This document shows, in pieces, positions 1 to 12,410 of a stretch of 64,000 nucleotides of DNA (position 1 is its first letter; each line of letters starts with the position of its first letter). The translations under genes and the position numbers were made by a program. The stretch is from Acanthosepion esculentum. Lineage: Eukaryota > Mollusca > Cephalopoda > Sepiida > Sepiidae. The stretch spans positions 147,282,664-147,346,663 of the forward strand of contig OZ038478.1 of assembly GCA_964036315.1 (NCBI GenBank). The letters are read 5' to 3'. The notes under the pieces were generated by a model, which was not told the origin of the DNA, searched no databases, and saw only the letters and a program-made list of their open reading frames with translations.

Positions 1-1180
1 GAAAATTCTTCATAGGGGCATTTTTCATAGACATGCTACCAACATTCTGTATAATTAAGATGAGGGTGAAATTCTAAAATTTGCATGATTCTATATTCAG
101 GCAATAATATATATAGACAAGACCGCATGGAGCAGCCTTAGCAAATATGTAAGGGAATTTAGCAGAAAATCTTTTTGGTGGTATTTTTCATAGTCATTCT
201 ACCAACATTCTGTAAAATTAAGTTCAGTGTAAATTTCTAAAATTTGGTTCCATTTACAGGCAATATAGAGAAGTCCGCATGTATCAGCCCTAGCAAATAT
301 CTAAGGGAATTTAGAACAAAATTTATCATAGGGGCATTTTTCATAGTCATGCTACAAACATTCCGTATGATAAAGTTCAGCCTGAAATTCGAAAATTTGC
401 ATGACGCCATATACAGAAAATAATATATAGAGTAGTCCGCATGGAGCAGCCCTAGCAAATATCAAAGGGAATGCAGTAGAAATACTTTTATGGTGGCACT
501 ATTCACATTCATGCTACGAAAATTCTGTATAATTAACTTCAGCGTAATATTCTAAAATTTGCATGTTTCCATATTCAGGTAATCATATGTAGAGAAGTCC
601 GCAGTGAGCAGCCCCAGCAAATATCTAAGGGAATTTCGTAGAAACTTTTTCATGGTGGCATTTTTCATAGTCAGGCCACCAATATTCTGTATAAATAAGT
701 TCAGCGTAAAATTCTAAAATTTGCATGTTTCCATATTCAGGCAATCATATAAAGAGAAGTCCACATGAAGCAGCCCTAGCAAATATCTAAGGGAATTTTG
801 TAGAAAATCTTTTATGCTGGCACTTTTAAAAATCATGCTAGCAAATTCTGTATAATTAAGTTCAGAGTAAAATTCTCTAATTTGAATGTTTCCATTTTAA
901 GGCAATCATATAAAGAGAAGTCCACATGGAGCAGCCCTAGCTAATATGTAATGGAATTTAGCTGAAAATTTCTCATGGTGGCATTATTCAGAGACATGCT
1001 ACTAACATTATTTATAATTATTATCATGGTAAAATTTTAAAATTTACATATTTCCATATTCAAGCAATCATATGTAGTGAAGTCCACGTGGAACATGCAT
1101 AGCAAATATCCAAGTGAACTTAGTAGAAAATGGTGGCACTTTTCAACTTCATACTACTAACATTCTGTGTAATTAAGTAG
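1..1180 (+). repeat. 162-bp satellite array, block 1
   Basis: Tandem AT-rich monomers of about 162 bp. The landmark 'AGCAGCCCTAGCAAATATC' and its variants recur every 162-163 bp (for example near 592, 754, 917 and 1,079). Other constant words are 'CATGCTACCAACATTCTG', 'TAATTAAGTTCAGCG' and 'GCATGTTTCCATATTCAGG'. Monomers differ from each other by roughly 10-20% by eye. The array continues beyond the left edge of the window and stops at the tail of an inserted LINE near 1,181. Orientation is defined here as plus. Confidence 0.95.
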
Positions 1181-3102
1181 GAATTTATTTTTTATTTTTT
1201 AATCATATCACCCCAAGCAAGGCCGGAGGCCACTATCACGCAAGGGGTTAAAGAAGGGTTGGAGGAAGAGCAGATAGGAGTGGCAAGGGAGGGGATGTGG
1301 AGAAAGAGAAAGACAGTGGGTCGATCAAGGCAAGGGGGCCACAAAAGATCCGGGGCGAGAGCAGATAGGAATGAAAGAATGTGGAGAAGGGAAGTGGATA
1401 GATCAAGGCAACTGGAGATGTCGATTGACACTACACTTAAACCGTTGGAGATTGTATTTGTCAGGGAAACAGTAATAGGGAAGGGAGTTCCATAGGCGAG
1501 ATGTGCGAGACATGAAGCTATTGGAGTAGAAGAGATGTCTACATCTAACAGTTTCCATGGTGTTGGGGTGGGAGCGGGATGCCAGCGTGGTGGGGGCGTT
1601 TAAATTCATGAGGCCTGGGGACAAGCGAACGCAACTCCTCAGAGCAATTACCGTGGAAGTACTTGTAAAAAAGGCAGAGCAAGGCAACATCGCGTCTGTG
1701 AGAGAGCAACTGCAGACGAGATGACAGATCAGGGCCAATCACGTTGCCTATCCATCTCTGGATCTTATCAAGAACCCCGAGGCAAACAGCAGGGGTTCCA
1801 GACCATATATGGCAGCAATACTCCATGCAAGGGCGAATGGTCGATTTATAGACTTGGAGGATCGATTCCGGGGAGAAAAATTTCCTGGCTCGGCACAGAG
1901 AACCAACTTTCTTTGCGGTGGCTGATGCAACTGACTCGATGTATTTGTTCCATCTCAGATCAGCAGACAGCGTGAGACCGAGCAGCCGCAGGGAGAAGCT
2001 CTCGAGAAGTTGGTCTTCAGACATTCTAATGGGATGCAGGGATGGATCCTTGTGGTGGTTGATAGAGAGCAGTTTTGTTTTAGAGGTGTTAAAGTTAACC
2101 ATCCATTTCTCACCCCAGATCACAACCAATTGGAGGTCCTTTTTAATTTGAGCTGCCGGGCTAGCTTTGTCCCCCTCACTAGATTTGTGTTTGAGGCAGG
2201 AGTAAATAGTGGTGTCATCAGCGTAGATGCCAACTTGGGAGTCTATGGCGTCAGGAAGGTCATTTATAAATATGAGGAACAGAGTAGGGCCTAGGATGGA
2301 GCCTTGAGGAACACCTGCATTAGCGGGATAGGATCTGGAGATGAATCCACTAAGAACAACCTTCAAATCCCGGTTTGACAGGAATGACTGTATTAGGTCA
2401 AACAATCGACCTGTGATACCATAACCCTGGAGCTTGCGGAGAAGGCCGGCATGCCAGACTCTATCGAATGCTTTGGAGATGTCAAGGGCCACGGCACGAG
2501 CTTCACCGTTGTTATGGATAGCTTGGTAGACAAATTCAGTGATGGCCGTAAGCACATTGGCAGTAGATCGGGCAAAGCGGAAACCATACTGCTTGTCTGA
2601 GAGTAGATCATGGGATATCAGGTGATTAATCACTTCGGTGTTGATAATGGCTTCGAAGACTTTGCCGAAGAGGGGTAGGAGACTGATAGGACGTTAATTG
2701 GAAGGGTCGGAGGGGTCACCAGAGTTCTTAAAGACAGGGCCAATGGTTGAGGACTTCCAGCAGTCAGGAAAACAGGACTCCTTGAGGCAGCGGTTGTACA
2801 ATTTAGAGAGGGCAGGCGCCAGTTCAGGTGCGCATTTCTTTAGGACAATGGCTGGTATTCCGTCACCACCAGTAGCCTTGTGGTAATCTAGGTTAGAAAT
2901 AATGCCCAATACCGACGACGGGGTTATGTGCAACCCGTCCAGGAGGGCCTCAGTTCTGGGAGGGAAATCGGGCAAGGGCACCCCGGAAGAATCTAGCGTA
3001 GAATTGGAAGAAAACTTCTGAGCGAAGCATTCGGCCTTGTCAGCAGAGGTGGTCAGGACCTCAGACTGATTGAACAAGGAAGGAATGGAGGGTTTGTTAT
3101 GC
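1181..3102 (-). mobile_element. LINE copy A, Jockey/CR1-like, 5'-truncated
   Basis: A non-LTR retrotransposon fragment inserted in the satellite, read on the minus strand. The 3' end lies at the left: an A-rich tail (T-rich on plus, 1,184-1,201), then a 3' UTR with a duplicated ~85-bp pyrimidine-rich unit (1,240-1,415), then the reverse transcriptase reading frame. The element is truncated near 3,100, so the endonuclease half seen in copy B (from 14,337) is missing. It aligns by eye along its whole length with the RT part and 3' UTR of copy B. No target-site duplication is evident: the satellite stops at one phase (…TAATTAAG) and resumes at another (GCATTTTTCATAG…), so insertion came with rearrangement or joined unlike monomers. 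Confidence 0.9.
1403..3098 (-). pseudogene. reverse transcriptase of LINE copy A (one stop, one frameshift)
   Basis: Encodes the RT and C-terminal part of a LINE ORF2, which would copy element RNA into DNA at the target nick. Reading from 3,098 downwards: the pre-palm segment 'KATGGDGIPAIVLKKC', then 'SNxRPISLLPLFGKVFE' in which the expected Tyr codon is TAA (2,694-2,696). Next come 'FRFARST', motif A 'ALDISKAFDRVWH', motif B 'AGVPQGSILGP', motif C 'IYADDTTIYS' (about 2,214-2,225) and 'LLGLTLSADLRW'. The long frame ends at 1,545 after a frameshift near 1,610. The true C-terminus ('CFPDKYNLQRFKC…HLQLP') continues in another frame to 1,403. Catalytic aspartates are intact, so this copy is only lightly damaged. 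Clade assignment (Jockey/CR1-like) rests on motif style, not on a tree. Confidence 0.9.
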
Positions 3103-4367
3103 ATTTTTCATAGTCATGCTACAAACATTCTGTATGATAATGTTCAGCCTGAAATTTCGAAAATTTGCATGACGCTATATACAGGCAATCATATATAGAG
3201 TAGTCCGCATGGAGCAGCCCTAGCAAATATCAAAGGGAATGCAGTAGAAATATTTTCATGGTGGCACTTTTCAAATTCATGCTACGAACATTCTGTATAA
3301 TTAACTTCAGCGTAAAATTCTAAAATTTGCATGTTTCCATATTCAGGTAATCATATGTAGAGAAGTCTCCAATGAGCAGCCCTAGCAAATATCTAAGTGA
3401 ATTTATGAGAAAATTTTTCATGGTGGCATTTTTCATAGTCAGTACACCAATATTCTGTATAAATAAGTTCAGCGTAAAATTCTAAAATTTGCATATGTTC
3501 ATATTCAGGCAATCATATATAGAGAAGTCCACATGGAGTAGCCCTATGAAATATCTGAGGTAATTTAAGAGAAAATTTTACATGGTGGTTTTTTTGATAG
3601 GCATGCTACCAACATTCTATATAATTAAGTTCATGGTAAAATTCTAAAAATTGCATGTTTCCATATTCAGGCAATCACCTATAGAGTAGTGATGTCGACA
3701 TGGAAAAGCCATAACTAATATCTATGGGAATTTAGTAGAAACCTTTTCATGGTGGCTGTGTTGAAAGCCATGCTACCAACATTCTGTATAATTAATTTCA
3801 GCTCAAAATTGTAAAATTTGCATGTTTCCATATTCAGGCAATCATATATAGAGAAGTTCGCATGGTTCAGCTATAGCAAATGTCTAAGGGAATTTATCAT
3901 AAAATTTTACATGGTGGCATTTTTCATAGTCATGCTACCAACAATCTGTATAATTTAGTTCAGCATATAATTCTAAAATTTCCATGATTCCATATTCACG
4001 CCATCATATATAGGTAAGTCCGCATGGAGCACCAGAACCAAATATGTAAGGCAATTTAGAAGAGAAATTTTTATGGTGGTATTTTCAATACTCATGCTAC
4101 CAAGATTCTTTACAATTAATTTCATTTTTCATAGGGGTAGTTAGCAGAAAATCTTTCATCTGGGTTTTTTTTCAATGTAATGCTACCAATATTCTGTATC
4201 ATTAAGTTCAGCGTAATATTCTAAAATCTGCATGTTTCCATTGACAGTCAATCTTATATAAAGAATTCAGCATGTAGCAGCCTAGCAAATGTCTAAGGGA
4301 ATTTAGAACAAAATTTTTCATAGGAGTATTTTTCATAGTCATGCTAGCAACATTCTTTATAATTAAG
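3103..4367 (+). repeat. 162-bp satellite array, block 2
   Basis: The same ~162-bp monomer and orientation as block 1, between LINE copy A and the LTR element. The first two monomers (3,103-3,390) closely resemble 332-620, including the rare variants 'GTATGATAA' and 'CAGCCTGAAATT', so they are a higher-order copy. The block ends with the TTAAG target site of the LTR element. Confidence 0.95.
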
Positions 4368-4587
4368 TGTTACACCGGCCTTTCTAACACAAGGGAATTA
4401 CACCGGTTCTCACTATATATAGTGCCAGTAATACCTACTCGGGGTGTGTAAGCAGCAACAGTACTACAACTGCCTAGCCGAGTAGTACCCGTTTCCTACC
4501 TTTTTATCTGTGATGTTAAATACACTTGTCCCTTAAACCAACCTCGACTTGATTTTCTTCTTTTTACTATTGTGCCACGATACAACA
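4368..4587 (+). repeat. 5' LTR (220 bp)
   Basis: Begins TGTTACACC and ends ACAACA, giving the canonical TG…CA termini. It contains 'ACTATATATAGTG' (about 4,412-4,424), a likely TATA element for the LTR promoter. It matches the 3' LTR with about nine substitutions and no length change. A three-base spacer GAT separates it from the PBS-like TGGCGAC. Confidence 0.93.
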
Positions 4588-4590
4588 GAT

Positions 4591-4608
4591 TGGCGACGTC
4601 GAAATCGA
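4591..4608 (+). other. primer-binding-site-like sequence
   Basis: Starts TGGCGACGTCG three bases after the 5' LTR. A TGG start immediately downstream of an LTR is the expected complement of a tRNA CCA end. I could not assign the tRNA species. Confidence 0.6.
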
Positions 4609-5367
4609 AAAGTACTGAAGTGCAAGAACCCCACATCTGAGGCAACTATCAATTTCCTGTATGAACTATTCGCTAGGTTTGGAGTTGTAGACTGCATTGT
4701 CACAGACAATGGAATGCAATTCATGTCTACCGAATTTAAACATCTCTGCAAGGATTATCTAATCGAGCATATAACCATTCCACCATACCACCCAAGAAGT
4801 AATGGGCAAGCGGAGAGATTCGTAGATACGTTCAAGAGAGCCCTGAGAAAAGCTAGTGGATCACCGACGGATAAGTCAATCCAACAGTTCTTACAAGTTT
4901 ACAGGGTCACTCCGAATGCAAACATCGAAACGTCGAAGACACCTGCTGAGGTCATGTTCGGACGCAAGGTTAGATCAATTTTCCACAAGTTGTTACCAAA
5001 CTAGGATAGGCCAAACCTAAAAAAAACGATAACAAAAAAACGGTATAAAGTTGGCAAAAGAGTCTTCTACAAGATTCATAGAAATAATAGGACCTTTTGG
5101 GAGTCCGGCACTATTGAGAAACAAATAGGCAACATGGTCTATATGATTAAGGGACCAGATTTCGTGCACAAACGTCACACTAACCAAATCCGGAAAAGAT
5201 ACTCGAACAGTGAGGTGACCAGATCGCCCGAGGAGGACATCATGGACACAGTGTTTGATACTTTTCAGGTGCCCATATCAGAGACAGCTCCTGAGAATAG
5301 GAGGTCAAAAAGAAAACGGAAATCAACGGAGTTGATTAGGGTGAACCCAAAACAAAAATGTTATTAA
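4606..5367 (+). pseudogene. integrase C-terminal half of the LTR element
   Basis: The catalytic core keeps 'VTDNGMQF' (second Asp) and 'SNGQAERF' (Glu), separated by 35 residues as in the DD35E family. The first catalytic Asp and the zinc-binding N-terminus have been deleted. After 'FHKLLPN' there is an in-frame TAG (5,002-5,004). The same frame then continues into the C-terminal SH3-like segment ('KRVFYKIHRNN', 'MVYMIKGP') and a basic tail ('RRSKRKRK') ending at TAA 5,365-5,367. The upstream open reading frame reaches into the LTR only by chance. It cannot make a functional integrase. Confidence 0.9.
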
Positions 5368-5387
5368 TCCCCAGACGGGATATTTTC

Positions 5388-5396
5388 AAAGGGGGG
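5388..5396 (+). other. polypurine tract
   Basis: AAAGGGGGG lies directly against the TG of the 3' LTR, the usual position of the plus-strand priming site in LTR retroelements. Confidence 0.85.
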
Positions 5397-5616
5397 TGTT
5401 ACACCGGCCTTTCTAACACAAGGGAATTACACTGGTTCTCACTATATATAGTGCCAGTAATACCTACCCGGGGTGTGTAAGCAGCGACAGTACTACAACT
5501 GCCTAGCTGAGTAGTACCTGTTTCCTACCTTTGTATCTGTGATGTTAAATACACTTGTTCCTTAAACCAACCTCGACTTGATTTTCTTCTTTTTACTATT
5601 GTGCCACAACACAACA
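5397..5616 (+). repeat. 3' LTR (220 bp)
   Basis: Direct repeat of the 5' LTR with identical length and termini and about nine base differences, mostly transitions. It is followed by the TTAAG target duplication and then satellite. Confidence 0.93.
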
Positions 5617-8600
5617 TTAAGTTCAGCATAAAATAGTAAAATTTGCATGTTTCCATATTCAGGCAATCATGTATAGAGAAGTGCATGTGGAGCAGCCCTA
5701 GCAATTATATAAGGGAATTTAGAAAATTTTTCATAGTGGCATTTTCAATGTCATGCTACCAATATTCTGTAAAATTTGAATGTTTCCATTCTCAGGTAAT
5801 GACACATAGAGAAGTCCGCATAGAGCAGACCTAAGAAATATCTTAGGTAACGAAGTAGAAACTTTTTCATGTTTGCACTTTTGAACGTCATGCTATCAAC
5901 ATTCTGTATAAAAAAGTTCAGCGTAAAATTCTAAAATTTGACAAGTCCGCATGTAGCAGCTCTAGATAATATCTAAAGGACTTTAGCAGATAATTTTTCA
6001 TGGTGGCATTATTCATAGTCAAGCTACGAATATTTGTATAATTAAGTTCAGCGGAATATTCCAAAATCTGCTTGTTTCCATTTACAGGCAATCATATATA
6101 CAGAAGTCCATATCAGCAGCGATAGCAAATACTTAAGGGAATTTAGTAGAAAATTTTGCATGGTGGTCCTATTCAAAATCATGCTACGAACATTCTGTAT
6201 AATTAAGTTCAGCATAAAAATACTAAAATTGCATCTTTCCATTTTCATGCAATCATAAATAAAGAAGTCAGCGTGGAGCAGCCCTAAGAAATATCTGAGA
6301 TAATTAAGTAGAAAATTTTATATGGTGGCATTTTTCATAGGCAAGCAACCAACATTATATATAATTAAGTTTAATATAAAATTCTAAACTTTGCATGTTT
6401 CCATATTCAGGCAATGATATATAGAGCAGTTCACATGGAGTAGCAAAAGAAAATATCTAAGGGAATTTAGTAGAAGATTTTCAATGGTGGCACTTTTGTA
6501 AGTCATCCTACCAACATTCTGTATAATTAAATTCAGTGGAAATTCTAAAATTTGCATGTGTCCATTTTCAGGCAATCATATATAGAGAAGTCCGCATGGA
6601 GTAGCCGTAGCAAACATCTAAGGTAATTTAGCAGAAAATTCATCATCGTGGCATTTTTCATAGTTGGGCAACAATCATTATGTATAATTAAGTTCAGCGT
6701 AAAATACTAAAATTTGCATATTTCCCTATTCAGGAAATCATATATAGAGATGTCCGCATGGAGTAGCCCTAGCAAATATGTAAGGTAATGTAGAAGAAAA
6801 TTTTTCAGTGTGGCATTTTTCATAGTCATGCTAGAAAAATTTTGTATGATTAAGTTCAGCGGTAACTACTAAAATTTGCATGATTCCATATTCTGGCAAT
6901 CATATAGAGAAATCTGCATGGGTAGCCATAGCAAATACCTGAGGGAATTTAGTAGAAAACTTTTTCATGTAGGTTCCTTTTCAAAGTCATGCTACCAACA
7001 TTCTGTATAATTAGTTTTAGCGGAAAATTCTAAAATTTGCATGTTTCCATTTTCAGGTATTCATATATAGAGAAATCCGCATGGAGCAGCCCTAGCAAAT
7101 ATATATGGGAATTTAGTAGAAAATTTTTCATGGGGAACCTTTTCAAAATCATGCTACCAATATTCTGTATAATTAAGTTCAGCGTAAAATACTAATATTT
7201 TTGTGAATCCATATTAGGCAATCATATGGAGCAGACCTATCAAATATCTAAGGGAATTTAGTAACAAATGTATCATGGTGGCATTTTTCATAGTCATGCT
7301 ACCACCAATCGTTATAAATAAGTACAGCGTAAAATACTAAAATACCGCATGGAGTAGCCCGAGCAAATATCTAAGGTAATTTCGAAGGAAATTTTTCATG
7401 GTGGCATTTTTCATTGTCATGCTACAAACATTCTGTATAATTAAATTCAGTGTAAAATTGTAAATTTGTATGTTTCCATATTAGGGCAATCATATATAGT
7501 GAAGTCTGCGTGGGCAGCCGTAGCAAATATTTAATGGAATTTAATAGAAAATTTTTCATGATGGTCCTTTTTAAAGTTATGCTACCAACATTCTGTATAA
7601 TTAAGTTCTGTGGAAAATTTGCATGTTTCCATTTTCAGGCACTCATATATAGATAAGTCGGCATGGAGCATCCCTAGCAAATATCTTAGGGAATTAAGTA
7701 GAATATTTTTCAGGGCAGCATTTTTCATAGTCATGCTGCCAACATTGTGTATAATTAATTTCAGCGTAAAATTCTAATATTCGCACTTTTCCATTTTCAG
7801 GCAACCATATATAGAGAAGATCATATGGAGCAAACCCAGCAAATATCAAAGGGAATTCAGTAGAAAATTTTTAATGGTGGTACTTTTCAAAGTCATGCTA
7901 CGAACATTCTATATAATTAATTTTAGTATAAAATGCAACAATTTGCAAGATTCCATATTCACGCGATCATATATAGAAAAGTCAGCACATAGCAATCCTA
8001 GCAAATATCTATAGGAATTTAGTACAAATTTTTTATGGTAGCCGTGTTCATAGTCCTGCTTCCAAAATTCTGTATAATTAAGTTCAGCATAATATTCTAA
8101 AATTTGCATGTTTCCATATTCAGGCAATCATATATAGAGAAGTCAGCATGTACAAGCCCCAGCAAATATCTAAGGGAATTTAGAACAAAATTTTACATGG
8201 TGGCCTTTTTCATAGTCCTGCTTCCAAAATTCTGCTTAATTAAGTTTGGCGTAAAATTCTAAATTTTGCATGTTTCCATTTTCAGCCTATGATATATAGA
8301 GAAATCCACCTTTATCAGCTCTAGTATTTAAGGGAATTAGCACAAATTTTTTTATTTTTCATAGTCATGCTAGCAACATGCGTAAAATTCTAAAATTTGC
8401 ATGTTTCCATACTCAGGAAATCATATATAGAGATGTCCGCATGGAGCAGCCATTGGTTAATATCCAAATGAAATTAGTAGAAAATTTTCATGTTGGCACT
8501 TTTCAATGTCGTGTCAACAACATTCTGTATAATTAAGTTCAGCGTGAAATTTGCATGTCTCCATATACAGGCAATCATATATAGAGAACTCCGCATGGAA

Positions 8601-11267
8601 CAACCCTAGCAAATATCTAGGGGAATTTAGTAGAAAATTTTTCAGGATGAATCTTTTCAAAGTCATCCTACCAACATTCTGTATAATTACGTTCAGAGTG
8701 GACTAGTAATATTTTTGTGAATCCATATTAGGCAATCACATATAGAGAAGACCACATGGAGCAGACCTATCAGATATCTAAGGGAATTTAGTAATGAATT
8801 TGTCATATTGGCATTTTTCATAGTCATGAAACAACAATCTGTATAATTAAGTACAGCATAAAATACTAAAATTTGCATGTTTCCTTATTCAGGCAATCAT
8901 ATATAGAGAAGTCTGCATGGAGCAGCTATAGCAAATATATAAAGGAATTTAGAAGGAAACTTTTCATGGTGGCATTATTTATTGTCATGCTACCAACATG
9001 CTGTATAATTAAATTCAGTGTAAAATACTAAAATTTATACGTTTACATATTCAGGCATACATATATGGAGAATTCAGCATGGGCCGCCTTAGCAAATGTC
9101 TAAAGGAATTTAGTAGAAAATCTTTCATGGAGGTCCTTTTCAGGGTCATTCTACCAAAATTCTGTGTAATTAAGTACTTTGGAAAATTCTAAAATTTGCA
9201 TGTTTCGATATTCAGGCAATCTTATATAGAGAAGACCGCATGGGAACCTTTGCAAATATGTAAAGTTTAAATAAGTTTAGCATAATGTTCTAAAATTTAC
9301 ATGGGTCCATTTTCAGACATTCATACATAGAGAAGTCTGCATTCGAGCAGCTCTAGCAAATATCTAAGGGAATTTTGTATAAACTTTTTTATGGTGGTAT
9401 TTTTCATAGTCCTGCTACCAAAATTATGTATAATTAAGTTCAGCGTAGAATTCTAAAATTTATATGTTTCTTTTCCAGACAATCATATAGAGAGAAGTCC
9501 ACATGGAGCAGCCCTAGCAAATATCTAAGGGAATTTATTAGAAAATTTTTCATGGTGTCACTTTTCCAAATCATGCTGCCAACATTCTGTATATAGAGAA
9601 GTCCGCATGGAGCAGACATATCAAATAACCAAGGGAATTTAGTAGAAAAATTGACATGGTCCCACTTGTTATATTCAAGGTATGAACATTTATATAATTA
9701 ATTTCAATGTAAAATTTTAAAATTTGCATGTTGCCAGTATCAGGAAATCATATATTGAGAAGTCTGCATGGAGCAGCTTTAAGAAATATCTAAGTGAATT
9801 ATTAGAAAAAATTTCGTGGTGGCATTTTTCATAGTGATGCTACCGACATTATGTATAATTAAGTTCAGCAAAATTTACTCAAATATGCATGTTTCCGTGT
9901 TCAGGCAATCATATATAGAGAAGTCCGCATGGAGCACCGATAGCAAATATCGAATGAAATTTAGTGAAATATTTTTCACGGAGGTCCTTTTCAAATTCAT
10001 GCTACCAACATTCTGTATAATGAAGTTCAGCGGAAAATTCTAAAATTTGTATGTTTCCATATTCCGGCAATCATATATAGATAAATCCGCATGGAACAGC
10101 TCTAGCAAATATCAAATGGAATTTAGTAGAAAATTTTTCATGGTGGATCTTTTCATTGTCATGCTACCAAAATTCTGCATAATTAAGTTCAGGGTAAAAT
10201 TCTAAAATTTGCATGGTTCATTTTCAGACAATCATATATAGTGAATCCGTTTGTAGCAGCCCTAGTAAATATATAATTAAACGTAGTAGAGAATTTTTAA
10301 TGATAGAATTTTTCATAGTCATGAACCAACATTCTGTATAATTAAGTTCAGCGTAACATGCTCAAATTTGCATATTTCTATATTCAGGCAATCATATATA
10401 GAATAATCTGCATGTAGAAGCCCTAGCAAATATGTAAGGGAATTTTGTAGAAAATTTTTCATGGAGCCACTTTTCAAAGTCATGCTACCAACATTCTGTA
10501 TAATTAACTTCAGCGTAAAATATCAAAGTTTGCATATTTCCATATTCACGCAAACATAAATAGAGCAGTCCGCATGGAGCAGCCCTAGCAAATATCTAAG
10601 TGAATTTAGTAGAAAATTTGTCATGGTGCCACTTTTCAAATCATTTTACCTACATTCTCTATAATTATGTTCAGCATAAAATTTTAAAATTTCCATGTTT
10701 CTATATTCAGGCAATCATATATGGAGAAGTCTGCATGGAGTGGCCCAAGCAAATATCTAAGGTAATTTACTAGAAGGGGATTTACCTATTCTTCTTAGTT
10801 AAGTTCAGTGCACAATACTAAAAGTTGCATGTTTCATTATATAGAGAAGTCTGCATGGAGCAGCTCTAGCTAGCAAATATCTAAAGGACATTAATAGATA
10901 ATTTTTCATGGTGGCATTTTTCATAGTCATGCTACGAATATTTGTATAATTAAGTTCAACAGAATATTCTAAAATCTGCTTGTTTCCATTACAGGCAATC
11001 ATATGTACAGAAGTGCACATCAGCAGTGATAGCAAATATCTAAGGGAATTTAGTAGAAAATTTTTCATGGTGGTCCTATTCAAAATCATGCTATGAACAT
11101 TCTGTATAATTAAGTTCAGCGTAAAATAGTAAAATTCATGTTTCCATTTTCATTCAATCATAAATAAAGATGTCCGCATGGAGCAGCCCTAGCAAATATC
11201 TAAGATAATTTAGTAGAAAAGTTTTCATGGTGCCATTTGTCATAGTCATGCTATGAACATTTGTATT
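5617..11267 (+). repeat. 162-bp satellite array, block 3
   Basis: About 35 monomers in plus orientation with frequent small indels; some are truncated (for example around 7,320-7,350, 9,240-9,260 and 10,780-10,830). Two recurrent variants are visible at one site: 'GCATTTTTCATAGTC' and 'GCACTTTTCAAAGTC', and at another 'CCATATTCAGG' and 'CCATTTTCAGG'. No coding gene is supported; open frames of 60-95 codons follow the satellite period. Confidence 0.94.
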
Positions 11268-12410
11268 AGATTTAGAATTTTATGCTGAACTTTATTATAA
11301 AGAATGTTGGTAGCATGACTTTGAAAAGGGCCACCATGAAAAAGTTTCTGCTAAATTCGCTTAGACATTTGCTTGGGCTGCTCCATGCGTACTTCTCTAT
11401 ATAGGATTATCTGAAAATGGAAATATGCAAATTTGAGAATTTTACGCTGAACTTAATTATACAGAATGTTGGTAGCATGACTATAAAAGATACCACTATA
11501 AAAAATTTTCTACTAAATTCCCTTAGATATTTGCTAGGTCTGCTCTATGCGGACTTCTCGATATTGTCTGAAAATTGTGTCATGTAAATTGTGTCATGTA
11601 AATTTTAGAATTTTATTCCGAACTTAATTATACAGAATGTTGGTAGCCTGACTTTGAAAAATGCCTCTATGAAAAATTTTGTTCTAAATTCCCTTAGATA
11701 TTTGCTAGGGTTGATACATGCGGACTTCTGTATATATGTTTGCCTGAAAATGGAAACATGCGAATTTTAGAAATTTACACTGAACTTAATTTTACAGAAT
11801 GTTGGTAGCATGACAATGAAAAATAAAAAAAATTTTCTACTAAATTCCCTTACATATTTGCTAAGGCTACTCCATATGGTGTTGTCTATATATATTATTG
11901 CTTGAATATATCAACCTCCAAATTTTAGAATTTCACGCTCAACTGAATTATACAGAATGTTGGTAGCATGACAATGAAAAAGTCCCCTTTGAAAAATTTT
12001 TTTCTAAATTTCCTTAGGTATTTGCTAGCGCTGCTACATGCAGACTTCTCTATATATGATTGTCTGAAAATGACGACATGTAAATTTTTTAATTTAATGC
12101 TGAACTGAATTATACAGAATGTTTGTAGCATGTCTATGAAAAATGCCACCATGAAAACCTTTCTACTAAATTCACTTAGATATTTTCTAGGGCTGCTCCA
12201 TGTGGACTTCTCTATATATGCTTTCCTGAAAATGGAAATATTCAAATTTTAGAATTTTATGCTGAACTTAATTATACAAAATGTTGTTCACATGACTATG
12301 AAAGGTGCCACCACGAAAAACTTTCTGCTGCATGAAATTAGAGATTTGCTAGGGTTACTGCATGTGGACCTCTTTATATATGATTCCCTGCCACCATGAA
12401 AACATGAAAA
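11268..12410 (-). repeat. inverted block of the satellite
   Basis: About seven consecutive monomers run in the opposite direction ('ACAGAATGTTGGTAGCATGAC', 'CTTAGATATTTGCTAGG' on plus). The switch occurs inside a monomer near 11,268 ('…ATTTGTATT|AGATTTAGAATTTTA'). It reverts near 12,410 inside a short scrambled stretch with repeated 'CATGAAAACATGAAAACAT'. The flanks on both sides are plus orientation. Confidence 0.93.

Larger units (their letters stand above)
4368..5616 (+). mobile_element. internally deleted LTR retrotransposon (Ty3/gypsy-type)
   Basis: A compact 1,249-bp element: two 220-bp direct LTRs (each TGTTACACCGG…ACA), a primer-binding-like site, an integrase remnant, a polypurine tract and flanking 5-bp target duplications TTAAG at 4,363-4,367 and 5,617-5,621. 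Removing the element and one TTAAG restores the normal satellite phase. Gag, protease, RT and RNase H are absent: PBS and integrase are almost adjacent, so the internal region has suffered a large deletion. The LTRs differ at about 9 of 220 positions by my count (about 4%). Assignment to Ty3/gypsy rests on the integrase and the TG…CA LTRs. Confidence 0.93.

Noticed and set aside
4549..4605. Start of the integrase open frame inside the 5' LTR
   Set aside because: The frame opens by chance through the LTR end and PBS; similarity to integrase begins only after about 4,620.
11925..12245. A 106-codon minus frame with repeated 'IFR(K/Q)(A/S)YIEKS' peptides
   Set aside because: It is the plus-frame satellite peptide read through the inverted block.
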